64,000 nt of DNA. It comes from Pleodorina starrii. Taxonomy: Eukaryota > Chlorophyta > Chlorophyceae > Chlamydomonadales > Volvocaceae. Made by a program: the position numbers and the translations under genes. Of this stretch, positions 22,001 to 33,800 are shown piece by piece (the stretch's first letter is position 1; the number at the start of each line of letters is the position of its first letter). The stretch is from contig BRXU01000001.1 in the NCBI GenBank assembly GCA_030267565.1, positions 2,108,001 to 2,172,000 on the forward strand, given 5' to 3'. Below the pieces are notes generated by a model. It saw only the letters and a program-made list of their open reading frames with translations. It was not told the origin of the DNA and did no database searches.

Positions 22001-23283
22001 GCCACGGCAGCACGCAGTTGCCGCAACTGGGGGAGGCGCCGCCGCCATGCCGATTGCGGGGCCACAGCAGGTGGTGCACACGCTGGTGGCCAGACCAGCC
22101 CCACACCTTGGCGGATTGGCGACCGGCGCCAGGGCTCCGGATCCACAGGTGCAGCAGCAACAGCTGACCACGGCCGCGGGCCTGGTGGGAGCGGTCGCTG
22201 GGGCGGCGGCGGGCGTTGGGCTGCCGGTGCCATTACCGGGGGCTTTGCCACGGCAGCACGCAGTTGCCGCAACTGGGGGAGGCGCCGCCGCCATGCCGAT
22301 TGCGGGGCCACAGCAGGTGGTGCACACGCTGGTGGCCAGACCAGCCCCACACCTTGGCGGATTGGCGACCGGCGCCAGGGCTCCGGATCCACAGGTGCAG
22401 CAGCAACAGCTGACCACGGCCGCGGGCCTGGTGGGCGCCGCCGGACCGTCGGGGATGGGCCCACAAGCCCGCACTACAGCGGTGCCCTTTCCACCGCCAC
22501 CACCGGAAGGGCAGGTGACGGGCCCCATCGCTGCCAACCACCAGCAGCAGCAGCCGCGCACTGCAGCCGCCGAGCCTGGGACAAGATTCGAGAAAGGGCA
22601 GGTAAGCCGTGCCAGTAGCTGTCTGTGTCTACTATCCACAGAGACCCTTACCCGTCACTACATTGTGTTTGCAGAGGGCGGGGACGATCAAGGCGTTCGC
22701 CAAGATGATCGAGGACCAGAGGGACATCACGTGGGACCAGGCCATCGCCCATTGGCGCAGCATCAATGTCGCAGTGGGCGCCATTGGGTCTACAGCCGAA
22801 TCGCGGCAAAGGGTCTACAGCCGAATCGCGGCAAAGGGTCTACAGCCGAATCGCGGTGGCGTTTTCCTCGTAGTTTTGATAGTTCGACCCTTAAATGGCG
22901 TTACAGGTTGTTACTTACCGTTGTACGTGTGTAGGCTGTCGTACAGTCGTGAATGGTCGCTTGTTCGCAAACCTATCTTATTTACAGGATTGATCAAATT
23001 TAGTTATTGGTGCACAGCTACAGTAGCGCCGTCATGGTGCAGCAGCGCCTTCATAGCACCGTCATGGTGCGGTGAGCTTGCGCCCTCCGCTTTGCTAAAT
23101 GAGGGTTTCCTTTTTGAAGGGGCGTGTGCCACTGGTGACTATTTTCGTGTCGGAGGGCACGCACTGTGGGCAGCGCGGGTTTGGACTTGTTGTGTGGGCA
23201 GTCCTTCCTCCCTCACCCGAATGAGAGACTTTATCCCAAGGAGAGGGCTTGCCCAATGTACAGTTGAAACGATAGGGGTATAA
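19064..23283 (+). CDS. Unrecognised accessory protein of the KDZ element
   Basis: Proposed exons: 19064-19237, 19466-20120 (possibly with an in-frame intron 19940-20023), 20209-20408, about 20444-21715, 21809-22601 and 22674-23283. Phases agree, but the intron starting at 20409 would be only 35 nt with the acceptor used here, so that boundary is uncertain. The product is about 1,100-1,250 residues. An N-terminal globular-looking part (exon 2, e.g. EEVLAAGNLPNERAREAC, GQEIWDLHIQLGRTAEAI) is followed by Gln/Pro/Ala-rich repeats (SDPPAGLAAPSSATLSLQQQ). Then come a charged helical part (KDALDVLNKQQGMNFLRKR), one CPKC motif, an 82-residue perfect duplication, and a conserved-looking end (KAFAKMIEDQRDITWDQAI). 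TGTAA at 23296 follows the stop closely. I recognise no domain; a DNA-binding or targeting partner of the transposase is only a guess from context. Confidence 0.55.
21931..22422 (+). repeat. 246-bp perfect tandem duplication inside the accessory gene
   Basis: The segment starting CGGGCCTGGTGGGAGCGGTC at 21931 recurs at 22177 and begins a third time at 22423. The period is exactly 246 bp, so the frame is kept and 82 residues are duplicated. I found no difference between the two full copies, which points to a recent event. Confidence 0.9.
22786..22857 (+). repeat. 25-bp tandem repeat, nearly three units
   Basis: GGGTCTACAGCCGAATCGCG plus GCAAA occurs at 22786-22810 and 22811-22835, with a partial unit to 22857. 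The 25-bp period shifts frame each time, so the region may be at or past the true end of the accessory coding sequence. Confidence 0.85.
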
Positions 23284-23295
23284 CAGGAGCCCAGC

Positions 23296-25060
23296 TGTAA
23301 TATGCGTTCGGTGGGTTGGGATGCAGCCCAAAGGCGCCACGCTAATCCGGCCACCGCGTCACACTGAAAGCGCAGAGGGCACAGGGGGGTGCCGGGTCGC
23401 AGCCCAAAGGCGCCACGCTAACCCGGCCACGCACGGCGTACGAGCAGCGAGTACAGTTAAGACAGCTACCGGTATGCAGACCGGATTCGTCGGCTTCGCG
23501 GCTGCATTGGATTCCGACCGGTCCGGCCCGACTGGAGCCAATTCTTGTGCGCCTCTGGTGCTGTTATGCTCCAATGTAAGCCAGCCAGCGACCCGCGAGC
23601 GCTCGCCTATCTCTAAACCCACCCGGGTTGCGCAGAAACGGCGGGCGGGCTCTCCCCTGGTCCGCTTGATCTCTCAGCGGCCCGCCAGTTCTCTCACGGC
23701 GACCTTCAGCCCCACCTTGGACCTCTCCGCGCCCCCGCCTGGTCCCTCTTCCCCCATCCCGGTACCGTCCACGGTGCGTCTTGCCGCCTGGAACTCGTCT
23801 CCCAACACCTCGGGCCTCACTCCGCCGGGCTCGCAGGTGACTCCCCTCATTAGGGTTGTGGACTCGAGGCTGCGGCCTACCCTTCCTGCGCCGCCGGTCC
23901 CCGGCAAAGCCTTTTCCTTCCCTTCTCCGACCGCCTTGCCCACCGAGGGGCCCATTTTCGCGGCTGTACAGGTGCGAGCCCTGCCCTAACTGTCCTGATT
24001 CCCTGCCTCTTGCTACTCCTTTGCTCTTCACCGCCCCTCGGTACTCTCTGCCCTTAACTCGCTACTCTGCCCCTGCCTATTCCCTGCCTTTCAGGCCCTT
24101 CCACGCTTCTCCTGCTTCCGTTCCCACTGAAGCTTGTATCCCCAGCCCGCCACAGAGTCCCATGGATCCATCTACATCCCCTCGGGTTGTGTCTTGGCTG
24201 GTGGTGTGATGCGATCTGGGGCATGCTTTGATCACTTTGGGCTCCTGTGACCCACCAATGCGATTAGCGACAGCGTGACCGGGGTTGTGCTGGATTGCGT
24301 TGTGCTGTGCTGTGGTGCGCTGTGCCTTGGCATTTAATTCGGATGTGAGTGGCGCCGGCAGGAATGGCCGGCGATACAGCGTATTAAAATGGGAAATGCA
24401 CCCTCCAGATTCACTTCTGTGCTCCTGTCTCCCTTAACCTGTAATCTTGTGGCTTTTGCCGAAGCTGCCAAGCTGAATGAAAGTGCTTTTGAAAAAGAGC
24501 GAACGAGACGAGGAGCGGGGACCGACTGCCAAGGGCCCTTACACTGCAGGAGAACTCAGCCTAACACCAGCCGCGCGCACGGCTCCCCAAGCCGCCCACC
24601 AGCCGAGCGTGCGGCCACCCCACACGAAACCCACACCCCGCGGCGCGACCCCAAACCGCAACCGCGCACCATCGAACCGCCGCCGCTGCGGCAAGAACAC
24701 ACCTTAACCACCGCCCCAACAGGGCGACGACCACAGCCGGGCCGAGGCCCGGCGAAAACCACGGGCGAAACCCCCACCCCCCTGCTGCGCCACACACCGC
24801 CCTACCACACCCAGACAAAGGACCCTCTAGGGTTCTGGAGCCCATTGTAACAAGTACTTGTACACGCAGGTGGTAAGCCGGCTGGTCCCCACGGTCGGTC
24901 CCCTAACCCGAAGTCCTCCGGAGGGTGTAAGTCCGCAAACTCGAGCTAAAAATCCAATGCAATCTCAACTGTGCCCCGGCACCCGTGCATACCGATACAG
25001 TCCTGAACCTATTAACATAAGTGGGCCGATGCGGCATCATCCCCGAGGCAACAATCAAAA
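23296..25060. other. Transposon interior between the two convergent genes
   Basis: It opens with TGTAA (23296-23300), a likely poly(A) signal for the accessory gene. A roughly 76-bp-spaced direct repeat (GCAGCCCAAAGGCGCCACGC) occurs near 23322 and 23398. An open plus-strand frame (about 23580-23970, Ser/Pro-rich) ends at a possible donor whose acceptor could be at 24093. A second frame opens at 24389 (MGNAPSRF). Neither has a recognisable domain. TTACA at 24539-24543 could be the poly(A) signal (TGTAA on the minus strand) of the transposase gene. Confidence 0.4.
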
Positions 25061-28000
25061 CTAAACGCTGGGGATGCGGCTGTTCGTCAGCTCGGACTGC
25101 AGGGCCTCCATAGCCCTGAGGTGCCCATCCAACAGGAACACACTCCCTGCACATACCCCCAGCTTCTTCTGGCGCGCGGCCTCAACGCACAGCGCGGCCT
25201 TCCTCAGCCACGTGCCCAGACGGGACTTCTCATACCGCAAGAACCCAACCTCCTCGCGGGAGCGCGTTAGGGCGGCATCGGCTTCGTGGAAGAGGCGGCC
25301 GTGGTGTCGCCGCATGGCTGCTGCGCCACTTGACGGTGTGCACCAGGGCGCCAGCTCCCCCGGAACGTACAGCTGCTTTATTTGCTGCTCAGTTAACCTC
25401 ACGACCACTTCTTGCCCGTCACCCCCCACGCCCTGCCACACGTACATCTCCTCGAGCATGGATCGGATCTGCGCGCGCTTACGGCGGGCCCGCGCCTGGC
25501 TCCGCTTCGCGTCCTTGTCCGTGGCCCCCGCGAGCTCCCGCTCGGCGTGCGTCTGATGTATCTCCAACACCAGCGTCTCGACGCGCGCCTGGCACCTAGG
25601 GACGGGGTAGTGGGAAGATGGGTCGATTGGTTACTACCATGAGGCGAAGCCGACAGGAGCGGGATGAACTTAAGTATACGGCTTCCAAAAGGGGTAGTGC
25701 TTCCTCTCCCCGCGGTCACATGTCATCGCCCCCCCCCCGCCCTCCCCTGCCGCCTCTGTCCGCTCCTTCGAGGTTGCCGACGACCCCCTGCCCAGACACC
25801 ACAGGTGCGCCCAGCCCGCCCCGGCCCATACCTCTGCACCTCTCGCTCCTTGAGACGTTGCACGGCGGCGTCAAACAGTGGGTAGCCAGGTTTCCACTTG
25901 CCACGCTCCAAAGGGCTCATCTCCCGCGCCATCTCCATCTTCGTGAGAGCAGCCCGGAGCTTGGCGACCTGGGCTTCAGTGCTCGCGGCGGCCAGAGCCA
26001 CAGCGGAAGCACTGGACACGACGGCCAACGAGGGCGCCTTGCCCTGCAGGGCCCTAAGCTCCATCTCGCGCAGCCGGAGCAACACGTACTCCACCTGCGT
26101 AAGCGCTAGGTGTAAGTGCCATCCTTACCATCCCTTTCACACCCAACCCATTACTGCCGCCTACCTGCCATGCAGCCTCGTCCGGCTGCGCAGCGTCCTT
26201 GCTGGTCGGCACCACCGACTGCACGTACTCCGCTGCTGCCGCTGGAAGATCCACCACGCCGGCACGTGCAGCAGCGTCGACCACCTTGGCCACTTCCGCC
26301 ACACCCTCGTCTGCGTGGCAATGAACACGTCAACGATAACGTCTGAAACCCGAACCCCCTCACTTTAAATTATAACCATTCCTTACTGGCTAGCTTCACG
26401 GTGTCACGGTACTTCATCTCCAGCAGCTTGACCATCTTCTTGAACTTCTTGCGCGACAGGGACCTAAGAACCGCCTCGACAAAGTCCCGTCTGCGCGCCT
26501 GCGTCATGTACCGAACCAGGCCCGCCACGGGCTGCACGAGGGGTACGAGCGGGAGACGACGTGAGAGACCTTCCTCCACAATGCAAAGACGACACAGCGA
26601 TTCAACGTGCATTCGGTAACACACCTTGGTGCCGCTCCAAAGCTGCTCAATTTCCTCGCCGATACGGCGCCCGGCTCCCTTCCTGTACCGCCCGCTGTTG
26701 GTCAGCTGGCACGCGACACCGTGGCCGTTGCCGTGCATCCAGTTGACCATGATCTCCAGCCCGGCAGCCTCGGGGGGCAGCTCGGGGTGCTTGGCAACAT
26801 ACCGTTGCCAAGTACTGGCGATGCGGCAGCCGAAGTCCATGTACACGTGCTTCAGGTCAGGCCGCTGCTGGATGATGTGACCCAGCATCAGGAGATAGTA
26901 AGCAAACTGCTCTGGTGTGCGCATATCGCAGAAGACGCTGCGCAGCGGGACTGTATGCATACACACAGCACCGCAAACGCCGTGAATGTCGCATGGCCCA
27001 CTGGCGGACGGGGCGTCAGGGCGCGCACAGTGGAGCGATGACACACATGGTGCATCCCCATCAAAGGGTGTGCAGTCAAGCGTGGGATCTCCTATCGTGC
27101 TGCGCAAGTCGAGCTTCCCGGCCGAGTGCGCGGAGCTGACGCGCGCGTCAACAGGTCCGAAGTACCGGTCAAGGTGAGCTAGGGAATTTCCCGAACCAGT
27201 CCCGCAGTTCGCATAGTGACCAAGTTTGGTTACGGCGTCCAGCGACACTGCCAGTGGGTAAGCTGGCTGAGGCCCGGGCTCCTCCCCGGGCGACGTCTCC
27301 GGGCCTGAAATAGGGAGTACATGACAGGCATATTGGGGTGTGACAACAACGTCGATCACACTGTCACTAGGCCTCGTGGTCATGGGGAACGCAATGTCGT
27401 ACTTGCCATGATGGATTCGGTGGTGGTTGCTCGGCATTGCAAGCTCGACATTGCCGTGGGGACCTCCGGACAAGGGATCCCCCCGCCGCCCCGCTGTCGT
27501 GTGCCAGTCCGTCTGGGGTTGGTCGGCGGCGACGCGGCCACGCGCTCGCTTTCTTTCTGCTGGAGATAACAGGTAATCCTCAGGTAATATTCCAGGTAAC
27601 TGCGTTGCGTTCCCCTCGCCCCGGGCCCTTCTTATTACCCCCCGCCGGACCAGAATGCGAACTACCCAGCGAGAACCGCGTGCGCACAACAAGGTAGCGA
27701 ACCCGCAGTAGGGGGGGGCGTTGCCTTGAGACTCCGCTTACAGCCGCGGGCTCCTGACTATCCACTACTAGGAGCCTCATTAAATTTCTAGTACCCACGG
27801 GGAAGGGCGCCTACCGGGAAATGCGGTCAAAAACGCGAAATACCAATCTTGCAATGTGGCATTTTATAAAGGGGAAGCTGTGTGGTCGTACCTTCAGCGG
27901 GTTTAGGCAGCGTTGCACAGATGGGGCAGTCCGCGAAAGGCCCCGTGTCCATGCCTTCCACACCGAGCGCTTCGAGGGTGTCCACGCTTCCCGACGTCCG

Positions 28001-29093
28001 CAGGTAAGCGAAGAACGAGCCCAGGAATTGACGGTCATCCACGTGCTCGCCAGTACTCTCTTCCACGTATTCAGCGAAGTCTGCGGAAGGTGGGGTGCGC
28101 GGGTAAATAATGGTGTGAGAATGACATTGGCAGAGTGGGAAGCGCGGGACATCATGGGGTACGTTGGGTAGGAGTCTGGGGGGCACGCAACAGATCGGCA
28201 GGGTGCGCGGGTAAGTGGAGCGAGTCGCGTGAAGGGGGGAACGCAGGTCACACTATACGGAGGGTTGGGTGTGTGAAAAACGCGGAGCGTTTGATTGAAC
28301 GACTGAACAGACATCAAGAGTCAAGCATGTTGTTCTTTGTGTCCGGTCTGCTGCGCCGCTCCATGCCTGGTATGTCGTCTGTCGATTACCTACCGGTAGC
28401 GCTGAGCCCTTCCAACCCGAGCACGTTGTACGCCTCATGTACGTGTAGGTCGTACCAGACATGGGGGTCGACCGGGGAACTCGGGAAGCATCCTGCTTCG
28501 ACTGGGTGGGGTACGTACTGCACTTGGCACATCTGGCAGGTGACCGCAGGTACGTACAACGGCCCAGAGGATAGAAGGCCAATATAACGGACGGTCGTCG
28601 CCAGATCCTGCTTGAACCGTCCATCCAGATTGCCGGGGTGGTGCTGCGGGTCTCCGCAGCTGTGCTGCGTGCGCCAGGTGGAAGTCAGTCCATCCAGGCG
28701 GGTCTGGACTAACCCCAGCAGAGTGGCCGACACGTCGCGCTTAATTTGCGCGTGAATTGCTGCGTTCCGCAAGAGCTGCTTCTGGATCTCGGGGAACTGG
28801 AACCCCCACGCCGCCTCCTGCCTTTCCTGCCTTTCGGCCCAAGTGCGAGTATCCGGCGTGCGGTACGGACGCGGGCCCGTCGGATGGTCTGGCGGGAGAT
28901 CTGTGTCCTGGTCTACAGCTACGTCCTCGACGGGATAGTTTACTTTCAGGCGCTTTGTCGCAGTCCGGGGCACCAACTGGCCAGGTCTAGGCTGTCGTCG
29001 AGCTGAAATTGGTGTGGAATGGCCAGGGCAGCAAGATACACCGATAGAGATCTTGTTTGGAAGCCGCCGAAGTTTCTTCTCACTCTCGGCCAT
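25061..29093 (-). CDS. KDZ transposase
   Basis: Seven exons on the minus strand: 29093-28394, 28080-27892, 27304-26625, 26531-26387, 26310-26165, 26094-25832, 25595-25061 (885 aa, all phases consistent). The enzyme should cut and paste the element at its inverted repeats. The RNase H-like core carries the three expected acidic positions: D319 in SLDAVTKLGHYANCG, D453 in VYMDFGCR, and E516 in GAGRRIGEEIEQLWSG. The last of these is the strongest family signature. The Cys-rich segments TCQMC, CPICA and CDIHGVCGAVC fit the zinc-binding elements of KDZ proteins, and VNWMHGNGHGVACQLTNSGR is typical of the family. The C-terminal 300 residues are largely helical (Lys/Arg/Glu-rich, likely coiled coil). 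The 93-nt intron at 26532-26624 is in frame and stop-free; removing it joins EQLWSGTK to the family segment RYMTQARRRD. Confidence 0.92.
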
Positions 29094-29263
29094 ATTAAAG
29101 AGTAAATTGGACAAGCATAGCGGTCTGTGTGTCGTTAGAGGACACGAATAGTGGTCCGAAACGTGACCTTCTATATTCAGAAGTTTGCAACTTATTTACG
29201 ACAATACATGTATCCCTGTGTAATTGGTGTAAATAGAATACCGAATGCTGATTACTGTTGTGT

Positions 29264-29385
29264 AAAATGTGCTTCCGTGTTCGCCGTAATTCTGGTCAAA
29301 GTGTGGTCGTATGCCGTTAAAATCTGTATCCTGCCAAAATCATCATACCGTTTATATCGGCACTTCTTACCGGGTGACCTAGCTG
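29264..29385 (-). repeat. Right terminal inverted repeat (122 bp)
   Basis: Inverted partner of 18713-18834, ending in CCTAGCTG at 29385. Three mismatches separate the two ends. Confidence 0.95.
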
Positions 29386-29392
29386 GTCATAA
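29386..29392 (+). repeat. Right target-site duplication of the KDZ transposon
   Basis: GTCATAA immediately follows the right inverted repeat and matches 18706-18712. Confidence 0.75.
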
Positions 29393-30837
29393 GGATTAAG
29401 GTACTCGGTTTTTTGTAAAATCGTCGACAAAGAGACATGGTTGCATGACAAGCTAGGAGAGCTCTTGGCGTCAGGAAGCCGTCTGTGTCAATCGTTCAAG
29501 CGCTCGGCAGCGAACCAGGCGACGGCCGGATCCGACATTGCCTGTCACCGTGCGCTTGGCAAAGAAAATTTCGAACATTTTACATCAAGGGAATTTTTTA
29601 TGTTTGAAATGCACCATAAGCCATCGCTATAACGCACTGTAGCCGTTTCAATCCAGATATGCCCGTGTTGGGCGCTTGCGTCCAATGACCTAAAGTGCAT
29701 AACTCCGTGTGAGTGTTACATTGAATTCATCAACATATTCAATGCTTACAAATGAATCTTATGACCAAGATACGGGTCTTGATAGGAAGCTTCGGCAATC
29801 CTCCAACACCGATTACGTCAAAAGTGGTCCAATCCTCCAACATTTTACATAACACATTACCCATTTTTAGCTTGCGCCAAAGCCGACTCATGACTCGACG
29901 TCTATATGAACATGCCTGCAGGGTATGCTAATGAGGCATCGCGCAAGGATATGACTGAACAAACGGTCCGCACCAAAGGCCTGTAAATATCAAGTGTGCA
30001 TGAAAACGCATGCAAATTAGGGCATATGTTTGCATGCTTATGTTTCAAGTAACCAATTCTTGACTCCCGTTATGCCCACCAATGCAACCGGTGCACGTGC
30101 ACTCCCTGCGATTTGCATTTCGCTGCACAATCCGCACAGGGCCATGCGGCCGTGCGCTCGCATGGACGGGGATTCCGACATGCGTGTGTCGTAACGTCAC
30201 GCGGACCCACAGCGGGTTGCTTGCAGGCGCCATCTTTACACAACCCACACCGTTCCGCTGCTGGCTGGTCGCTAGGGTATCGGCGGCCGGGCAAATCGCG
30301 CACCTCACGAGGCCTACATCGTTGCCACCGCTGGGACCAACCCACCGCCGTGCGCCTCCATGCACGGTCCCCGCATTTCCCTACATGCTCCCGCTCCTGA
30401 TGAGCACAACTCGTCGCAACCCAACCCAACCACCGAGAAATGTCCAACGCCACTCCCCAGCTCTCCGCCCCCGCGCCCCAGGGCGGTGCACACGCCGTTG
30501 CACGCCGCATCCTCCCACGCCCCGCCCGATCCTTCCCGACACACCGCCCGGAACCCGGGCGCACCGCTACAGAGACGGATGCCCTCCTGCCCGCTCCTGC
30601 CTGCGTTCTCGTCCTCTCTCCTGTCCCTTCCCTTCTACCGGTATCTCCTCCCCCCGTATCGCGCGGCCGAAACACGACAGCCTGCCTGCCCAGAGCTTGC
30701 GCGCCCAAGCCCAGCCAGCCGAGCCTCCGCCCCCAGGCCCCGGTTCCGCGCACCTCACACCCATATCCCCGAGGGGGGCCGCCCTCACCCCCTCAAGTGC
30801 CGAGCCCTGTAAGACCCGGCCCTCCGCTGCCCAGGGC
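29393..30837. other. Intergenic region right of the transposon
   Basis: The first 650 bases are AT-rich and have no supported reading frame. GC content rises again from about 30.1 kb. TTACA at 30236-30240 (TGTAA on the minus strand) may end the NCBP3 transcript. Open frames opposite NCBP3 here are composition artefacts. Confidence 0.45.
30236..30240 (-). terminator. Possible TGTAA poly(A) signal of the NCBP3 gene
   Basis: It lies about 600 nt beyond the stop codon and is a reasonable candidate on the minus strand. Confidence 0.35.
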
Positions 30838-33800
30838 TCACTCGTCCATCTCAGCCACCGTCTCCCCGCCGCCACCCCCATGTTCGCCCTCCTCCCGGCC
30901 CGCGGCCCCGTCGCCGTTACCCTCGCCCTCGCCCACGGCCCGACCGCCGTCGCCGCCCTCCTCCCCGCCCAGCCCTCCCTCGCTGCCGTACCCTCCCTCC
31001 TCCCCTTCCTCCTGGCTTCCCCGCGGCGGCGCCGGCGCCGCCGTCACGCGCCGCCGCGCCTTCAGCATCTCCCGAAGATCTCCCTCAAACCTATCCCCAT
31101 CGCCACCTCCTCCGCCTCGTCCTCTCCGCCCGCCCCGCCAGCCGCGGCCCCCGCCAGCCCAGCCCTCAGCTCCACCACCGTCGCCTCCTTGAAGCCGCGG
31201 CGCCGGCGCCGCCGCCGCCTCGCCCGCCGTTGCCGCCGCCGCCTCGCCCGCCGTTGCCGCCGCCGCCGCTGCGGGGTCCTCGTCCTCGAGCTCAGTGTAA
31301 TCCAACACGTGGCCCTTGGGCGGCAGTACGGCAGCGCCCACCTGCAGCAGGCTCGTCCCGCCGTACGGCTGGAGGGACGGCCGTACGTCCCGCAGGACCT
31401 GTCGCTGCCCGCCCCGGACGCCGCGCTGGCGCTTCATCGGCACGTCGGGTTCTCCGTCTCCGTCCCCGCCCTGAGCAGCGGAGCGAGGCGAGGCGACGGC
31501 ACCGGGAGCAACCGTTGGTTTCGGAGGCAGAGGGCGCGCGCGGGTTAGCCGCCGGTGCCTAGGAGGGGGGGGGGGTGCACTGCCGCGGCCTGGCAGGCAG
31601 GCCGTGTGGATGGAACACCCCTTCGTCCCAGCGTCCCAGACACGGCTGCCGGCCGTCTCTTCACCCCGTCAACCCATGCTGGGGTCGGGGCCCCACTCCC
31701 ACCTCCCTCAGCTCCCCTCCCCTAGGAGGCACCTCCCTCCCTGCCTCCCATCCCTCCCTCCCTCAGCACTCTGGTCCGGTCCGGTCCGTCGCCGCTCACT
31801 AGGATGCGAGAGTTACAATGATGGACCACTAGGGTCCTGCGCTGGCGCATTCTGAGTCAACTCAGAACCTCACGGGCCTGCGGCTCACTAGCTCAGCGAA
31901 CAAGCGCACCGCACAGTCCCTGGGCCCGCGCTTACCTCCCCCGCACCGGGGCCTTCACCCTCGACGTCCATGTCCGTGGGGCCGTCGCCGTCGCCCCCGC
32001 CGCCGCCGCGCCGGAACGGCCGCTTGACGCCGCGCAACTGGACACAGGCCGCCGCAGCAGCAAGAGCGGATTGCAACGGCAAAGGTCAACGGTCAACAAC
32101 GGGCCGCGTGTAGGGACGACGCGAAGAGAGCGAAAAAGAGCGCACGCAACGTCTCCCCCGGCCGCCGCTCACACCTCCCCCTCACCCTTCCGCGCCCGGC
32201 CCTGCCTCCGCCTCCCCCGCCTCCGCCGGCCGCCCCTCTCCATAGCGCCCGCGTCCGCTTGGGCTGGTTCATGTCCCTCACGTCTTCCACAGTCGCCATT
32301 CGGTATACCAGGGAGATGGAGGCGCCCTCCTTGACGAAATCCTGACCCTGTGAGCGTGAAACAGGGAAATATGCATCGGGTCTAATCTGGGTCAGATCTG
32401 GGTTCGGTTCACAGTGAATTCGAATTTGGGTCACACCACACGATCTCAAACTTGCGGCGCGATGGTCCGAGGCGCGGGCATGGTGTTGGGGTTCCCATTC
32501 AGGGAACTGGTCATGAACAGGGGATGTAGGCCACCAACGGCAGTCGCGCAAACGGGGGCTCTCAGTCTCCGGTCTCAGCTCAGCCAGCTCGGCGAGCGTA
32601 CCGGTACTGGTACCGCGCCAAAGGACCGCCGTACCCGGGTGGTGGTCACTGCACGCGGCCGTTTGGCGGCCCCCCCTCCCTCCGCAGCCCCACGACCCCA
32701 CGGGCCACCTCCCTTCCCATCGTGCGGCGCGCTGTCGTACCTTTTGCCAGATGTACGGCAGGTTGGCCACGTCAGCCAGGTTGTCCGGCACAGGGAGCTC
32801 CGGCTGGTAACGCACCGCCTGGGCCGCCTGGGCTGCTGCTGCTGCATCGTTACCGAGGTCCAGCTCCCCCGGGCCCGCCTGCTGCTGCTGCCCCTCCTGC
32901 TGCTGCTGCTGCTGCTGCGCTGCGGCGGCCTCCAGCCCGGACATCGCCACCACCTCGGGGGGTAGTGGAGAGCCCTTGCCCACCAGGGCCCGCTTGGCTC
33001 CGTTGGAATCGCCGAAGACCACGTTGCCTGCGCGGCCGGTTCGCGTGCGGGGTGTGGGGTGGTTGGGTGGGTGTTGGCCTGGATGTGGATGTGTATGCGT
33101 GTGTGTGTGGGAGGGGGTTGGGGGGCCCGGGGAGTTGTCGTGTGTCAGGACAGGACACTCTGGGAGCGTTCTCACGCGCAAGTGCGCAGCCCCCGGTGTG
33201 TGGCGGACCGCCGCTCCCGTGACGTGTCCCGGGGGTGGTTGCTGCGAGGCCTGCAGATCCATTCAACTTGCTACCCCACGTGCCCAAAGGACGAGGAAGC
33301 CCCTGCCGCTGCCCTGCCCTGCTACTGCCGCTGCCCGGCCTCCAGAAGCTCACAGGAGGAGTCATCCAGCCACTCCACGAACACGGGGCCGTACTCGGAA
33401 AAGTACGACAGCACCTCCTTGGTGCTCATCACGTCGACGCCGTACAGATAGATGGTGTCGGGCCGCCGCTCCACATCTTTGTCCACCTCCCGCCGCTGCT
33501 CGTACAAATCTGCAACGACATGGATTGGTGGGGGTGGCAGGGAGACGGGTGGTGTGAGGGGGCAGGAAGGTTGAGGCGGCTGCTGCAGGCAATGACACAG
33601 CGTGTGGGCGGCAGGGGGGTTTGAAGAGTGAATTTGCAAGATTGAAGTAAGAAGCCCTGCGGACGTTGTAGTCTGAAGGTCGACTAGATGTCTATTAAGC
33701 CTCCCGAAGATAAAACTACTGCTTCCGGACCCCGATAGGGCGGCAGGGGGGGAGAACCCCAGCAGGGAGGACATCAAAGGCCGAGCACCATCCCGCTCAC

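Larger units (their letters stand above)
18713..29385. mobile_element. Complete KDZ (Kyakuja-Dileera-Zisupton) DNA transposon, 10,673 bp
   Basis: The element is bounded by 122-bp terminal inverted repeats (18713-18834 and 29264-29385) that differ at only 3 positions, and by the duplication GTCATAA. Inside are a transposase gene on the minus strand (29093-25061) with the KDZ RNase H-fold signature, and a convergent large accessory gene on the plus strand (from 19064). The transposase model has no stop or frameshift. Near-identical TIRs, an intact transposase and a clean target duplication together suggest a recent insertion. KDZ elements are known from fungi, animals and green algae. The accessory gene here does not look like the TET/JBP dioxygenase described with fungal KDZ elements. 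Confidence 0.92.

Noticed and set aside
26532..26624. Reading the transposase through this 93-nt stretch without splicing
   Set aside because: It is stop-free and in frame, but it begins GTGTGT and ends CAG. Removing it restores the family spacing between EQLWSGTK and RYMTQARRRD, so an intron is more likely.
30082..31548. 488-codon frame on the plus strand
   Set aside because: It overlaps the last NCBP3 exon in antisense and consists of Pro/Arg/Ser runs. The NCBP3 model has family motifs and consistent splicing.
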